Shown: positions 8,745 through 18,055, numbered from the stretch's first letter. The stretch is 45,926 nt of DNA from Actinomycetales bacterium (GCA_022838965.1 JALHDK010000002.1:1-45926), one strand, 5' to 3'. Translations and numbers: made by a program. The notes: generated from the sequence alone by a model not told the origin.

Positions 8745-9632
8745 GGCGCTGCCGGGGACCATCACCGGACCGCCGGTCAGTCTGCGGAACACGAACACCG
8801 ATGCCAGCAGCACCAGGGGAACCGCGACGAACAGGCCGACCCCGAGCGCCATCGCGCCGAGGATCATGACTCCGATCGCGGAGAGGCCGAAGAGCACGGT
8901 GGTACCCAGGTTCCGGCTGACCAGCTGGACGCTGCCCTTCAGGGCATCCACCGCGGAAAGACCCCGGTCGAGGGCGAGGTGGAGGTACCAGGTCCCGAGG
9001 ACCTGGACCACGAGACCCGGAATGATGAGGAGGAAGTACCCGATCGAGGTGGCGACCGCCAGGATCACCGCGGCCAGGGCCGCCTGCCCGAGATTGGGGA
9101 TCGAGGTGAACTCGGAGAAGGTCGTCCTCCGGCCGTCCGCGGCCCTCAGGGCGGCCTGCAGCAGCGCCGCCGTGATGACGTATCCGATGATCGTGAAGAG
9201 GAGATTCACGAACCACGCACCCGGGGTGGTGATCGTGAAGGTCATGTCCATCCACTCCGTGGTGCGGCGCATCGAGTTCACGATGCCCTGTCCGATGGCG
9301 CCGGTGACGAGCAGGACGAGCACGGCCACGACCCACGGCACGGGGTCCAGTTTGAAGGCCGCCCACGCGAAGCGGTAGGACTCCCCGATGGGCACCGGGG
9401 GCGCCGCGCCGAACATCGGGGGTTGCGGGGCCGGCGGCACCTGGCCATACGGAGGCGGCGCGTACTGCTGCTGACCCGGCGGCACCTGGCCATACGGAGG
9501 CGGGGCGTACTGCTGGTGGCCCGGCGGCACCTGGCCGTAGGGAAGCTGGGGCTGAGGCTGCTGGGCCGGCGGCACCTGGCCGTACGGGGGCTGGGCGGGG
9601 GGAGTCGAGGCCGCGTCGGGTGGGTTGCTCAT
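8736..9632 (-). CDS. Membrane protein with Pro/Gln-rich repeat tail
   Basis: A 298-aa protein whose start (ATG at 9632) follows a GAGAGGA site. Residues up to about 75 hold four copies of a 15-residue Pro/Gln/Tyr repeat built on PYGQVPP; the rest has about five or six hydrophobic segments in the pattern of the DUF4013 / glycerophosphodiester-phosphodiesterase membrane-domain group seen widely in actinobacteria. Segments include a long TM near 100-125 and paired ones around 200-230 and 260-290. Such proteins are often unassigned; the tail probably faces the cytoplasm. It is convergent with the histidine kinase. Function unknown. Confidence 0.72.
   Translation of the reverse strand: MSNPPDAASTPPAQPPYGQVPPAQQPQPQLPYGQVPPGHQQYAPPPYGQVPPGQQQYAPPPYGQVPPAPQPPMFGAAPPVPIGESYRFAWAAFKLDPVPWVVAVLVLLVTGAIGQGIVNSMRRTTEWMDMTFTITTPGAWFVNLLFTIIGYVITAALLQAALRAADGRRTTFSEFTSIPNLGQAALAAVILAVATSIGYFLLIIPGLVVQVLGTWYLHLALDRGLSAVDALKGSVQLVSRNLGTTVLFGLSAIGVMILGAMALGVGLFVAVPLVLLASVFVFRRLTGGPVMVPGSASR
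9431..9600. repeat. Four-copy 45-bp tandem repeat inside the membrane-protein gene
   Basis: On the plus strand the core ccggcggcacctggcc recurs at 9431, 9476, 9521 and about 9566, a strict 45-bp (15-codon) period. It encodes the PYGQVPP repeats on the minus strand. Copies 1 to 3 are close, copy 4 more divergent. Confidence 0.85.
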
Positions 9633-9723
9633 GGAAGTCCTCTCGGAGGCAACCGGATTCGTCACGACAAGCAAAGCCAGCGACCGGTGATGGTGTCAAT
9701 GCGGCTGGCCGGCACGTCCTCAC

Positions 9724-9737
9724 GGGGGCCAGCCCCC
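9724..9737 (-). terminator. Possible weak hairpin downstream of yciO
   Basis: A GGGGG-ccag-CCCCC hairpin lies about 30 bp past the yciO stop, with a 12-bp palindrome (gcggggccccgc, 9753-9764) between. There is no T-run, so termination is only suggested. Confidence 0.3.
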
Positions 9738-9766
9738 AGGGGAGGCGGAGGTGCGGGGCCCCGCCG

Positions 9767-10387
9767 TCACAGGAAGCGGGCGGGGTCCCCGGCGCCCAGC
9801 CGCACCACCTCGGGACTGCCACTGGAGAAGTCGACGACGGTTGTCGGCTCGCAGCCGCTGGTGTCGCCATCCACGACCAGCTCGACGGCACCCCCGAGCG
9901 CGGCGCTCACCGCCTCGCCCGTCACCAGGGGCTCGTCGTGTCCCGGAAGCAGGAGGCTGCTGGTGAGCAGCGGCTCCCCCAGTTCCGCGAGGATCGCCTG
10001 GGTGATGCGGTGCTGCGGGATGCGCACTCCGATGGTGCGCTTCCGCTCGTGCTGCAGCCGCCGTGGCACCTCCGCGGAGGCGGGCAGGATGAAGGTGTAC
10101 GGCCCTGGCGTGGCGGCCTTCACCGCGCGGAACACCGCGTTGCCGAGTCGCACCAGCTGGCCCAGCTGGGCGAAGTCGCGACAGATCAGCGTGTAGTGAT
10201 GCCGGGCGTCGAGCTGGCGAATCTGGCGGATGCGTTCCTTCGCCCGCTGGTTCCCGAGGCTGGCTCCCAGCGCGTAGCAGGCGTCGGTCGGGAAGGCGAT
10301 CAGGCCGCCGTCGCGGACGGTTGCCACCACCCGGGAGATGAGCCGGGGCTGGGGGTCGGTCGGGTGGATCGCGAGCAGCGTGGCCAT
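9767..10387 (-). CDS. yciO: YciO-type Sua5/YrdC domain protein
   Basis: A 206-aa single-domain YrdC-like protein. It follows the E. coli YciO layout closely as I recall it: IHPTDPQPRLI at the N-terminus, FPTDACYALG as the nucleotide/threonine pocket, IRQLDARHHYTLICRD, GPYTFILPAS, and PTTVVDFSSGSPEVVR-type ending with GAGDPARFL. Sua5/YrdC enzymes make threonylcarbamoyl-AMP for tRNA t6A; YciO paralogues are related but their activity is less settled, so this may not be the main t6A enzyme. ATG start at 10387 has a poor ribosome-binding site. It follows the helicase gene on the same strand with a 100-bp gap holding a short tandem repeat. Confidence 0.85.
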   Translation of the reverse strand: MATLLAIHPTDPQPRLISRVVATVRDGGLIAFPTDACYALGASLGNQRAKERIRQIRQLDARHHYTLICRDFAQLGQLVRLGNAVFRAVKAATPGPYTFILPASAEVPRRLQHERKRTIGVRIPQHRITQAILAELGEPLLTSSLLLPGHDEPLVTGEAVSAALGGAVELVVDGDTSGCEPTTVVDFSSGSPEVVRLGAGDPARFL

Positions 10388-10431
10388 GCTCGAGGGTATC
10401 CGGCGCCGGCTCGTCGGCGTGCCGGCTCCCG

Positions 10432-10481
10432 CGCGACCGACCCGCCGGCGAGGGTGCGCGACGGACCCGCCGGCGAGGGTG
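10432..10481. repeat. Two-copy 25-bp tandem repeat
   Basis: Units at 10432-10456 and 10457-10481 differ by one base and share the core acccgccggcgagggtg. They lie between the helicase stop and the yciO start; role unknown. Confidence 0.75.
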
Positions 10482-10488
10482 CACGACC

Positions 10489-12822
10489 TCAGCGCGGGTG
10501 TCCAAGGACGAGGCGCACGAGCCGCGCTGCGCCCGCCTTCGAGAGCGGCGCGTTGCCGGAACCGCACTTCGGGGATTGGATGCAGGCGGGGCAGCCGTCC
10601 TCGCACCGGCAGTCCTCGACGACGGCGAGGGTCGCCTCGAGCCACTGCCGCGCCACGGCCGCGCCCCGCTCCGCAAATCCCGACCCGCCGGGGAAGCCGT
10701 CGTGCACGAACACCGTGGGGCCGCCGGTGTCCGGGTGGTGGGCGGTGGACAGACCGCCGATGTCCCACCGATCGCAGGTGGCGAGCAGGGGGAGGATCCC
10801 GATCGCGGCATGCTCGGCGGCATGGAGCGCGCCCGGCAGGTCCGCTGCCGGGATCCCCGCGGCCGCGCACGCCGCTGCCGGGACGGTGAACCACACCGCC
10901 CGGGTGGGGAGCAGCCGTTCCGGCATGTCGAGGACGTGGTGCCCCAGGATGTCCATGGTGGGAACCTGCAGGCGGTCGTAGCCGGTGACCTGGCTCGTGA
11001 CCTCCACGGGCCCGAAGCCCCAGCACACCCCGCCCTCCCACTCCCAGGACCGTTCGGTGCCGAGGACCCGGAGGGAGGAGATCGAGCGGGTCCGCGTGCG
11101 GTACCCGGGATTCTCGTGCCGGACGAGCGCCACGTCATCCACGACGTCCTCCACCACGTACACGCGCCCCTGGTGGACGTACACGGCTCCCGGGTAGGTC
11201 TCCCCGCCCCCGGGCCCGGCGGTCCCGAGCACCGCACCGGTCAACGACTCCACGATCTGCACCTCACCGCCGCCGGAGCCCCGGAGATCCGTCAGGTCCT
11301 GCGCCCGGCCGCTGCGCGCGATGTTCCAGTACCACCCGGCGGGGCGCGCCCGCAGCAGGTCGCGGTCCACCAGCGCGGTCAGGAGCGTCTCGTCCGCGAG
11401 ACCGAAGACCGGGAAGTCCGCCCGGGTGATGGGCAGCTCGGAGGCGGCGGCGCACAGGTGCGGGCCGAGCACGTAGGGGTTGGCGGGATCGAAGGCGGTG
11501 GCCTCCACGGGCGTCCCGAAGATGGCCTCCGGGTGATGCACCAGGTAGGTGTCCAGCGGGTCGTCGGAGGCGATCAGCACCGCGACACCGTCCGAGCCGG
11601 CGCGGCCCGCGCGCCCCGACTGCTGCCAGATCGAGGCGCGGGAGCCCGGCCATCCGGCGATCACCACCGCATCGAGACCCGTGATGTCGATGCCGAGTTC
11701 CAGGGCGTTCGTGGTGGCCAGGCCAACCAGTTCTCCCTCACGCACCGCCCGTTCCACCTCACGCCGCTCCTCGGGCAGATAGCCGCCGCGGTACGCCCCG
11801 ACAGCGGAGGCGAGTTCCGGGTCGGCCAGTTCCTGCCGCGCCCGTTCCGCGACGTACTCCGCCGAGGCGCGGGACCGCACGAACGCGAGGGTTCGCGCGC
11901 GGATCGCCACCAGGGCGGCGAGAAGGTGCGCGGCTTCGGTGGTGGCGGCACGGCGGGTGGAATCCGCGGGATCGAGCGGTTCCGTGAGTGCGGCCTGCCA
12001 GAGGGCGATGGTGCGGCGGCCGGCGGGCGAGGTGTCGCTGGTGACGGCGACGACGTCGTCGGGTGCAACTCCGATGAGGCGGGCCGCCGTGAGGGCGGGG
12101 GTGGCCGAGGTCGCGGAAGCGACGACGACGGTGGGGTGCGCGCCGAGATGGCGGGCCACGCGCAGCAGGCGCCGCAGGACCAGTGCGACGTGCGCGCCGG
12201 TCACGCCACGGTAGGCGTGGCTCTCATCGACGACCACGAGGTGCAGGCCGCGCAGCAGCCGCACCCAGCGGTGGTGGGCCGGCAGCAGCGAGAAGTGCAG
12301 GAAGTCCGGGTTGGTGAGGACGATGTCCGCGTGATCGCGTATCCAGTCACGCTCCGGCAGCGGGGTGTCACCGTCGCAGGTGGCGGCCCGTGCCGACACC
12401 CCCGAGGCGCCGATGAGGGACTGCAACGCCGTGAGCTGGTCGGCACCCAGGGCCTTGGTGGGGGCGAGGTAGAGGGTGGTGGGACGGCGCCGGTAGCCGG
12501 CGATCGAGCCCGGCGCGGCGGAGCCGGTGTCCTCCCGGAGGGCACTGAGGGCAACCAGCCAGAAGGGGAGCGACTTGCCCGAACCGGTCCCCGTGGCCAG
12601 CACGGTGTGGCGACCGGCATGGATGCTCTCGGCGGCCTCCACCTGGTGGAGCCACGGCGAGGCGATCCCGAGCCGCCGGTATCCTGCGATGACCTGCGGG
12701 TCTGCCCATGTGGGCCACTCGGCCGTGCGGGCCGGCCGGGCGCCCAGGTGCTCGATGTGCAGGAGCCTGCCGTCGCGCGCGCCAAGGTCCCGGATGAGCT
12801 CCAGGGCGCGGTTGGGTGGCAC
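10489..12822 (-). CDS. DEAD/DEAH-box helicase with C-terminal zinc (DUF1998/MrfA-like) domain
   Basis: A 777-aa superfamily 2 helicase. Motif I is ATGTGSGKS at 76-84, motif II VVVDESH with D199-E-S-H202, then SAT-like ASATSATP, a region ALELGIDITGLDAV and motif VI QQSGRAGRAG. The C-terminus has a four-Cys zinc cluster (CRCEDGCPACIQSPKC) as in DUF1998/MrfA proteins. B. subtilis MrfA (YprA), the best-studied relative, acts in excision of mitomycin-type DNA lesions; by family this gene likely has a repair role. GTG start at 12822. It is transcribed divergently from nrdD; no LexA-type box was seen in the shared gap. Confidence 0.9.
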   Translation of the reverse strand: MPPNRALELIRDLGARDGRLLHIEHLGARPARTAEWPTWADPQVIAGYRRLGIASPWLHQVEAAESIHAGRHTVLATGTGSGKSLPFWLVALSALREDTGSAAPGSIAGYRRRPTTLYLAPTKALGADQLTALQSLIGASGVSARAATCDGDTPLPERDWIRDHADIVLTNPDFLHFSLLPAHHRWVRLLRGLHLVVVDESHAYRGVTGAHVALVLRRLLRVARHLGAHPTVVVASATSATPALTAARLIGVAPDDVVAVTSDTSPAGRRTIALWQAALTEPLDPADSTRRAATTEAAHLLAALVAIRARTLAFVRSRASAEYVAERARQELADPELASAVGAYRGGYLPEERREVERAVREGELVGLATTNALELGIDITGLDAVVIAGWPGSRASIWQQSGRAGRAGSDGVAVLIASDDPLDTYLVHHPEAIFGTPVEATAFDPANPYVLGPHLCAAASELPITRADFPVFGLADETLLTALVDRDLLRARPAGWYWNIARSGRAQDLTDLRGSGGGEVQIVESLTGAVLGTAGPGGGETYPGAVYVHQGRVYVVEDVVDDVALVRHENPGYRTRTRSISSLRVLGTERSWEWEGGVCWGFGPVEVTSQVTGYDRLQVPTMDILGHHVLDMPERLLPTRAVWFTVPAAACAAAGIPAADLPGALHAAEHAAIGILPLLATCDRWDIGGLSTAHHPDTGGPTVFVHDGFPGGSGFAERGAAVARQWLEATLAVVEDCRCEDGCPACIQSPKCGSGNAPLSKAGAARLVRLVLGHPR

Positions 12823-12926
12823 TCCCCCATGGTGGCACGGCGAGCCTCGGCCCCGCGGCCCCTGGCCCCCGGGCTCTGGGCCGTGGGACCAATGTCCCCC
12901 CTATGGGAGGCCGCAGAATCAGTGAG

Positions 12927-12942
12927 ACACTAGATGTTGTGG
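12927..12942 (+). promoter_or_regulatory. NrdR box 1 upstream of nrdD
   Basis: The 16-mer acactagatgttgtgg matches 13 of 16 positions of the NrdR box consensus (acaCwAtATaTwGtgt). NrdR is the ATP/dATP-sensing repressor of ribonucleotide reductase operons. Confidence 0.75.
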
Positions 12943-12958
12943 CTCTCCGGCGTTGCGC

Positions 12959-12974
12959 CCACAAGATGCGGGGA
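12959..12974 (+). promoter_or_regulatory. Degenerate NrdR box 2 upstream of nrdD
   Basis: The 16-mer ccacaagatgcgggga keeps about 9 of 16 consensus positions and starts exactly 32 bp after box 1, the three-helical-turn spacing usual for paired NrdR boxes. Spacing supports it more than sequence does. Confidence 0.5.
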
Positions 12975-13030
12975 GCGCGGCGTAGCTTCTGGGACATTCG
13001 CCGGACAACTAGTGAAGAGGTCGGAGCAGC

Positions 13031-14896
13031 ATGTCAACGTCGACTCAGCGTCCTGAGCACCTCCAGCGCGCCGCGTGGGAGCCCGTGACGATCGATGCGG
13101 TGGGAACGATCAACGAGTACCTCTCCCGCGCCGACTGGCGGGTCAATGCCAACGCCAACCAGGGCTACTCGCTGGGCGGGATGATCCTCAACACCTCCGG
13201 CAAGGTGATCGCGAACTACTGGTTGACCCAGGTGTACGGGGAGGCCGCGGATCGCGCGCACCGCAGCGGGGACCTCCACATCCACGACCTCGACATGTTC
13301 GCCGGATACTGCGCCGGCTGGTCCCTGCGCACCCTGCTCGAGCAGGGTTTCAACGGGGTGCCCGGCGCCATCGCCGCCGCGCCGCCGCGACACTTCTCGT
13401 CCGCCGTCGGGCAGATCGTGAACTTCCTGGGCACGCTCCAGAACGAGTGGGCGGGCGCGCAGGCCTTCTCCTCCTTCGACACCTACATGGCACCCTTCGT
13501 GCGCCTGGACTCCATGACCTACGAACAGGTGCGCCAGGGGATCCAGGAGCTGATCTTCAATCTGAACGTGCCGTCCCGGTGGGGCACGCAGACCCCCTTC
13601 ACCAACCTCACCTTCGACTGGACCTGCCCGGAGGATCTGCGCGACCAGCAGCCGCTCATCGGGGAGGAGGTCTGTGACTTCACCTACGGCGACCTGCAGG
13701 CCGAGATGGACATGATCAACCGGGCCTACATGGAGGTCATGACCGCCGGTGACGCGGACGGGCGCGTGTTCACGTTCCCCATCCCCACCTACAACATCAC
13801 CAGGGACTTCCCCTGGGACTCCGAGAACGCCGAAAGGCTGTTCGCGATGACCGCGAAGTACGGCCTGCCCTACTTCCAGAACTTCATCAACTCGGAACTC
13901 GACCCGGGCATGATCCGGTCGATGTGCTGCCGCCTGCAGCTCGACCTTCGCGAGCTCCTGAAGAGGGGCAACGGGCTGTTCGGCTCCGCGGAGCAGACAG
14001 GCTCGGTGGGCGTGGTGACCATCAACTGCGCCCGGTTGGGCTACCTGTTCGCCGCCGACGAGCCCGGGCTGCTGGCGCGGCTGGACGAGCTGCTCGAGAT
14101 CGCGAAGGACACCCTCGAGGCGAAGCGGGTCGTGATCCAGCACCACATCGACGACGGGCTCTTCCCGTACACGAAGCGCTACCTGGGCACCCTGGAGAAC
14201 CACTTCTCGACCATCGGCGTGAACGGGATCAACGAGATGATCCGCAACTTCACGCTTGACGAGTACGACATCACCGATCCGCGCGGACACGCGATGGCGG
14301 TGCGCTTCCTGGACCACGTCCGCGATCGCATGGTGGAGTTCCAGGAGGAGACCGGCAACCTCTACAACCTCGAGGCCACCCCCGCCGAGGGCACCACGTA
14401 CCGGTTCGCGAAGGAGGACGCGAAGCGGTACCCCGGAATCCTGCAGGCGGGAACGGAGTCCAACCCCTACTACACGAATTCCTCGCAACTGCCGGTGGGC
14501 TTCACCGACGATGCCTTCGAAGCGCTCGAGAGGCAGGAGGAGCTGCAGGGCAAGTACACCGGCGGCACCGTGCTGCACCTGTACATGCCGGAGCAGGTAT
14601 CCTCGGTGGCCGCGTGCCGGAACCTGGTGCGGCGCGCGCTGACGAACTTCCGGCTGCCCTACATCACCATCACGCCCACGTTCTCCATCTGCCCGGTGCA
14701 CGGCTACCTCGCCGGTGAACACCACACCTGCCCGAAGTGCGCGGCGGCCCGCCCGCAGGCGGCTCCGCAGGAGTGCGAGGTGTGGACACGGGTCATGGGC
14801 TACTTCCGCCCCGTCTCGTCCTTCAACATCGGCAAGAAGGGCGAGTACGCGGAGCGTGTCATGTTCACCGAGGAGAAGGCGGTGGCCCACCTGTGA
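13031..14896 (+). CDS. nrdD: Anaerobic (class III) ribonucleoside-triphosphate reductase
   Basis: A 621-aa glycyl-radical enzyme making dNTPs without oxygen. Landmarks: C299-C300 in the SMCCRL finger loop (catalytic thiyl Cys), a zinc site C554-x2-H557 with C567-x2-C570 in a CPVHGYL...CPKC ribbon, and the radical site Gly590 in RVMGY. The N-terminus enters the catalytic barrel almost at once, leaving no room for the usual regulatory ATP-cone of about 90 residues. GGAG lies 4 bases before the ATG. The stop overlaps the nrdG start (GTGA). Two NrdR boxes upstream imply repression by NrdR. Confidence 0.96.
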   Translation: MSTSTQRPEHLQRAAWEPVTIDAVGTINEYLSRADWRVNANANQGYSLGGMILNTSGKVIANYWLTQVYGEAADRAHRSGDLHIHDLDMFAGYCAGWSLRTLLEQGFNGVPGAIAAAPPRHFSSAVGQIVNFLGTLQNEWAGAQAFSSFDTYMAPFVRLDSMTYEQVRQGIQELIFNLNVPSRWGTQTPFTNLTFDWTCPEDLRDQQPLIGEEVCDFTYGDLQAEMDMINRAYMEVMTAGDADGRVFTFPIPTYNITRDFPWDSENAERLFAMTAKYGLPYFQNFINSELDPGMIRSMCCRLQLDLRELLKRGNGLFGSAEQTGSVGVVTINCARLGYLFAADEPGLLARLDELLEIAKDTLEAKRVVIQHHIDDGLFPYTKRYLGTLENHFSTIGVNGINEMIRNFTLDEYDITDPRGHAMAVRFLDHVRDRMVEFQEETGNLYNLEATPAEGTTYRFAKEDAKRYPGILQAGTESNPYYTNSSQLPVGFTDDAFEALERQEELQGKYTGGTVLHLYMPEQVSSVAACRNLVRRALTNFRLPYITITPTFSICPVHGYLAGEHHTCPKCAAARPQAAPQECEVWTRVMGYFRPVSSFNIGKKGEYAERVMFTEEKAVAHL

Positions 14897-15669
14897 CCGC
14901 CACCGCGCCCGCGCCGGCCAGTGGGACAGGCCCACTGCCGGGCGCGGGCGTGCCCGCTGCGCGGTTGCAGGTCGCCGGGCTCGTCCCCCTCTCCACGGTG
15001 GACTGGCCCGGGCACCTTGTGGCCACCGTCTTCTGCCAGGGTTGTCCCTGGAACTGCGGATACTGCCAGAACCCCTCCCTGATCGACTGCGCGCCGGCCG
15101 GACGTGTGAGCTGGGCGGAGGAGGTCGAGCCCCTGCTCCTCCGGCGCCGTGGCCTGCTCGACGGTGTGGTGTTCACCGGGGGCGAGGCCACCCGCCAGGC
15201 CGCGCTCCCGTCCGCGATGGCCCGGGTCCGCGACCTGGGATTCTCCGTGGGGCTGCACACCGGGGGTGCCTACCCGCGGCGGCTCGCCGAGATGCTGCCC
15301 CTGGTGGACTGGGTGGGCCTCGACATCAAGGCCCTTCCCGGGGACTACGCGACCGTCACGGGCGTCCCCGCCGCGGGCCGGCGCGCCTGGGAGTCGCTGG
15401 CCGTGGTCCTCGCCGCGGGGACCGACCTCGAGGTGCGGCTCACCGTGCACCCGGGCGCCCCGCAAGCCGGTTCCGCCGTCGAGATCGCGCGACGGCTGCG
15501 TGCCGCCGGCGTGCGCACCTTCGCGCTGCAGGACGCCCGGCTGGACGGCACGCGGCCGCGGTTCCGCGAGCTGGCCGCCGGCTGGGACCTGGCGGCGTGG
15601 CACCGTGAACTCGCCGCCCTGACGTCGGAGATCGCCGGGATGGGCTTCCCGTCCTTCGTCGTGAGGTGA
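14893..15669 (+). CDS. nrdG: Anaerobic ribonucleotide reductase activating protein (radical SAM)
   Basis: A 258-aa radical SAM activase that forms the glycyl radical on NrdD. The iron-sulfur triad is C51-x3-C55-x2-C58 within GCPWNCGYC, followed by VFTGGEA and a HTGGAYP strand that help bind S-adenosylmethionine. It is longer than E. coli NrdG (154 aa) and belongs to the longer NrdG/PflA-like branch common in Gram-positives. The GTG start at 14893 overlaps the nrdD stop and is preferred over earlier codons because the frame upstream is antisense-like coding of nrdD. Confidence 0.93.
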   Translation: MTATAPAPASGTGPLPGAGVPAARLQVAGLVPLSTVDWPGHLVATVFCQGCPWNCGYCQNPSLIDCAPAGRVSWAEEVEPLLLRRRGLLDGVVFTGGEATRQAALPSAMARVRDLGFSVGLHTGGAYPRRLAEMLPLVDWVGLDIKALPGDYATVTGVPAAGRRAWESLAVVLAAGTDLEVRLTVHPGAPQAGSAVEIARRLRAAGVRTFALQDARLDGTRPRFRELAAGWDLAAWHRELAALTSEIAGMGFPSFVVR

Positions 15670-15701
15670 GGCCTCGGCGGGCGGCGGCAGCGGAGCGTGG
15701 C

Positions 15702-15707
15702 TAGTCT
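15702..15707 (+). promoter_or_regulatory. Putative -10 element (TAGTCT) for hppA
   Basis: TAGTCT fits the actinobacterial TANNNT -10 and lies 29 bp before the hppA ATG, with an AAGGAG site at 15725-15730 between. No clear -35. Confidence 0.45.
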
Positions 15708-15736
15708 TCTCTGATCACCCCGCCAAGGAGACAACG

Positions 15737-18055
15737 ATGCTCGAACTGGGGACCACGAGTCTCACCATCGTCGCCGTGATCGCCGCCATGGCCGTGCTGG
15801 CCCTGCTCGTCGCCTTCGTGATGCGCCGCCAGGTGCTCGCCGCCGGAGAGGGCACCGCGGGGATGCGCGCCATCGCCGAAGCGGTGCAGGAGGGCGCCCA
15901 GGCCTACCTGCGGCGGCAGATGCGCACCCTCGTGGTGTTCGCCGCGGCGGTGAGCGCACTTCTTCTCCTCCTCCCCGGCGACAGCGGCGTCAAGGCCGGA
16001 CGATCCATTGCCTTCCTCGTGGGAGCGGGCTTCTCCGCGGCGATCGGCTACCTGGGCATGTGGCTGGCCGTCCGGGCGAACGTGCGGGTCGCGGCGGCGG
16101 CCCGCCAGCCGGCCGGCAGGGAGGTGGGTTCCCGCATCGCGCTGCGCACCGGCGGGGTGGTGGGCCTGTCCGTCGTGGGACTCGGCCTGCTCGGGGCGGC
16201 CGGGACCGTCCTGGTGTTCCGGGCCGATGCCCCGGCGGTCCTCGAGGGCTTCGGCTTCGGGGCGGCGCTGCTGGCGATGTTCATGCGGGTGGGCGGCGGC
16301 ATCTTCACCAAGGCGGCCGACGTGGGGGCGGACCTCGTCGGCAAGGTGGAGGTCGGCATCCCGGAGGACGACCCCAGGAACGCGGCCACCATCGCGGACA
16401 ACGTGGGGGACAACGTCGGCGACTGCGCCGGCATGGCCGCTGACCTCTTCGAGTCCTACGCCGTCACGCTCGTCGCGTCCCTGATCCTCGGCCGGTCCGC
16501 CTTCGGGGAGCAGGGTCTGGTCTTCCCGCTCATCGTGACCGCGATCGGTGCCGTCGTCGCCCTGGTCGGCATCGTCGGCACCCGGATGCGGGAGGGCGAG
16601 AACGGGCTGCGCGCCATCAACCGCGGCTTCTACGTGTCCGCCCTGCTGGGGCTCGTCCTCGCCGGGGCGGCGGCATTCCTGTACCTCCCGGCGTCCTTCG
16701 GCGAGCTGACCGGCCGGGCCGCCGGCGGCGTGGACCATGCCGGCGACCCGCGCGTCCTCGCGACGGTGGCGGTGGCGATCGGGATCGTGCTTGCCGGCGT
16801 CATCCTGTGGCTCACGGGCTACTTCACCGGCACGACGTCGCCCCCCACGTGGCGGGTCGCGGCACGATCGCGGACCGGGGCGGCGACCGTGGTCCTCGCC
16901 GGCGTGGGTGTGGGCTTCGAGTCGGCCGTCTACACGGCCGGCACCATCGGGATCGCGATCGCCCTCGCCTTCATCCTCGCGGGCGGCTCGGTGTGGTTGT
17001 CCCTGTTCCTGATCGCCCTCGCCGGCTGCGGACTGCTCACCACTGTCGGCGTGATCGTGGCCATGGACACCTTCGGACCGGTCTCCGACAATGCCCAGGG
17101 CATCGCCGAGATGTCCGGTGACGTGGACGCGGAGGGCGCCCAGATCCTCACCGACCTCGACGCCGTGGGCAACACGACCAAGGCGATCACGAAGGGCATC
17201 GCCATCGCCACGGCGGTCCTTGCCGCGACGGCCCTCTTCGGCTCCTACAATGACGCGGTCGTCTCCGCCCGCGCGACCCTCGGGGCCTCCACCTTCACCG
17301 ACGAGTTCGTGCGCGCGATGGCGGACTACTCGATCGTCTCTCCCGTGACCCTCATCGGGGTGATCCTGGGCGCGGCCACCGTCTTCCTGTTCTCCGGACT
17401 GGCGATCGACGCCGTCACCCGGGCAGCGGGGGCCATCGTCTGGGAGGTGCGGCGGCAGTTCCGCGAGATTCCCGGGATCATGAGCGGCGCGGCCCGCCCC
17501 GACTACGGGCGTGTCGTCGACATCTGCACCCGGCAGTCGTTGCGGGAACTCGCCACCCCCGGGCTCCTCGCCGCCTTCGCGCCGATCGGCGTCGGCTTCG
17601 GCCTCGGCGTGGGACCCCTCGCGGGCTTCCTCGCGGGGTCGATCGCCGCGGGCGTCCTCATGGCGGTCTTCCTCGCCAACTCCGGGGGGGCGTGGGACAA
17701 CGCGAAGAAGATCGTCGAGGACGGGAACTTCGGTGGCAAGGGCTCTGCGGCGCACGCCGCCGCGGTGATCGGGGACACCGTGGGCGACCCCTTCAAGGAC
17801 ACCGCCGGACCGGCGATCAACCCCCTCATCAAGGTGATGAACCTGGTGGCGGTGCTGATCGCCCCCGCCGTGATCATGGTGTCGGAGTCCGCCGGGGCCT
17901 CCCACGTGTCGCGGATCGCCATCGCGCTCCTCGCCGCGGCGATCGCCTTCGGGGCGATCATCGTGGCGCGTGTGCGGGCGGCGCAGCATGACGGCACCGA
18001 GGAGGGCGGCATCCTGGACCGCCCTGCCCGCCGACGCGCCGGCCCCGCCCGCTGA
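15737..18055 (+). CDS. hppA: K+-independent membrane H+-pumping pyrophosphatase
   Basis: A 772-aa integral membrane pump (about 16 TM segments) coupling pyrophosphate hydrolysis to proton export. The active-site loop DVGADLVGKVEVGIPEDDPRN starts near residue 195 (three Asp clusters), with the matching NVGDNVGDCAGMAAD segment after it and the C-terminal DNAKK-type motif present as WDNAKKI. Lys482 in GNTTKA marks the K+-independent class, where K+-dependent enzymes have Ala. AAGGAG precedes the ATG by 6 bases. It probably has its own promoter rather than only read-through from nrdDG. Its 3' end faces the Tad cluster. Confidence 0.95.
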   Translation: MLELGTTSLTIVAVIAAMAVLALLVAFVMRRQVLAAGEGTAGMRAIAEAVQEGAQAYLRRQMRTLVVFAAAVSALLLLLPGDSGVKAGRSIAFLVGAGFSAAIGYLGMWLAVRANVRVAAAARQPAGREVGSRIALRTGGVVGLSVVGLGLLGAAGTVLVFRADAPAVLEGFGFGAALLAMFMRVGGGIFTKAADVGADLVGKVEVGIPEDDPRNAATIADNVGDNVGDCAGMAADLFESYAVTLVASLILGRSAFGEQGLVFPLIVTAIGAVVALVGIVGTRMREGENGLRAINRGFYVSALLGLVLAGAAAFLYLPASFGELTGRAAGGVDHAGDPRVLATVAVAIGIVLAGVILWLTGYFTGTTSPPTWRVAARSRTGAATVVLAGVGVGFESAVYTAGTIGIAIALAFILAGGSVWLSLFLIALAGCGLLTTVGVIVAMDTFGPVSDNAQGIAEMSGDVDAEGAQILTDLDAVGNTTKAITKGIAIATAVLAATALFGSYNDAVVSARATLGASTFTDEFVRAMADYSIVSPVTLIGVILGAATVFLFSGLAIDAVTRAAGAIVWEVRRQFREIPGIMSGAARPDYGRVVDICTRQSLRELATPGLLAAFAPIGVGFGLGVGPLAGFLAGSIAAGVLMAVFLANSGGAWDNAKKIVEDGNFGGKGSAAHAAAVIGDTVGDPFKDTAGPAINPLIKVMNLVAVLIAPAVIMVSESAGASHVSRIAIALLAAAIAFGAIIVARVRAAQHDGTEEGGILDRPARRRAGPAR

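Noticed and set aside
12823..13030. SOS/LexA box for the helicase
   Set aside because: No TCGAAC-N4-GTTCGA-like sequence found.
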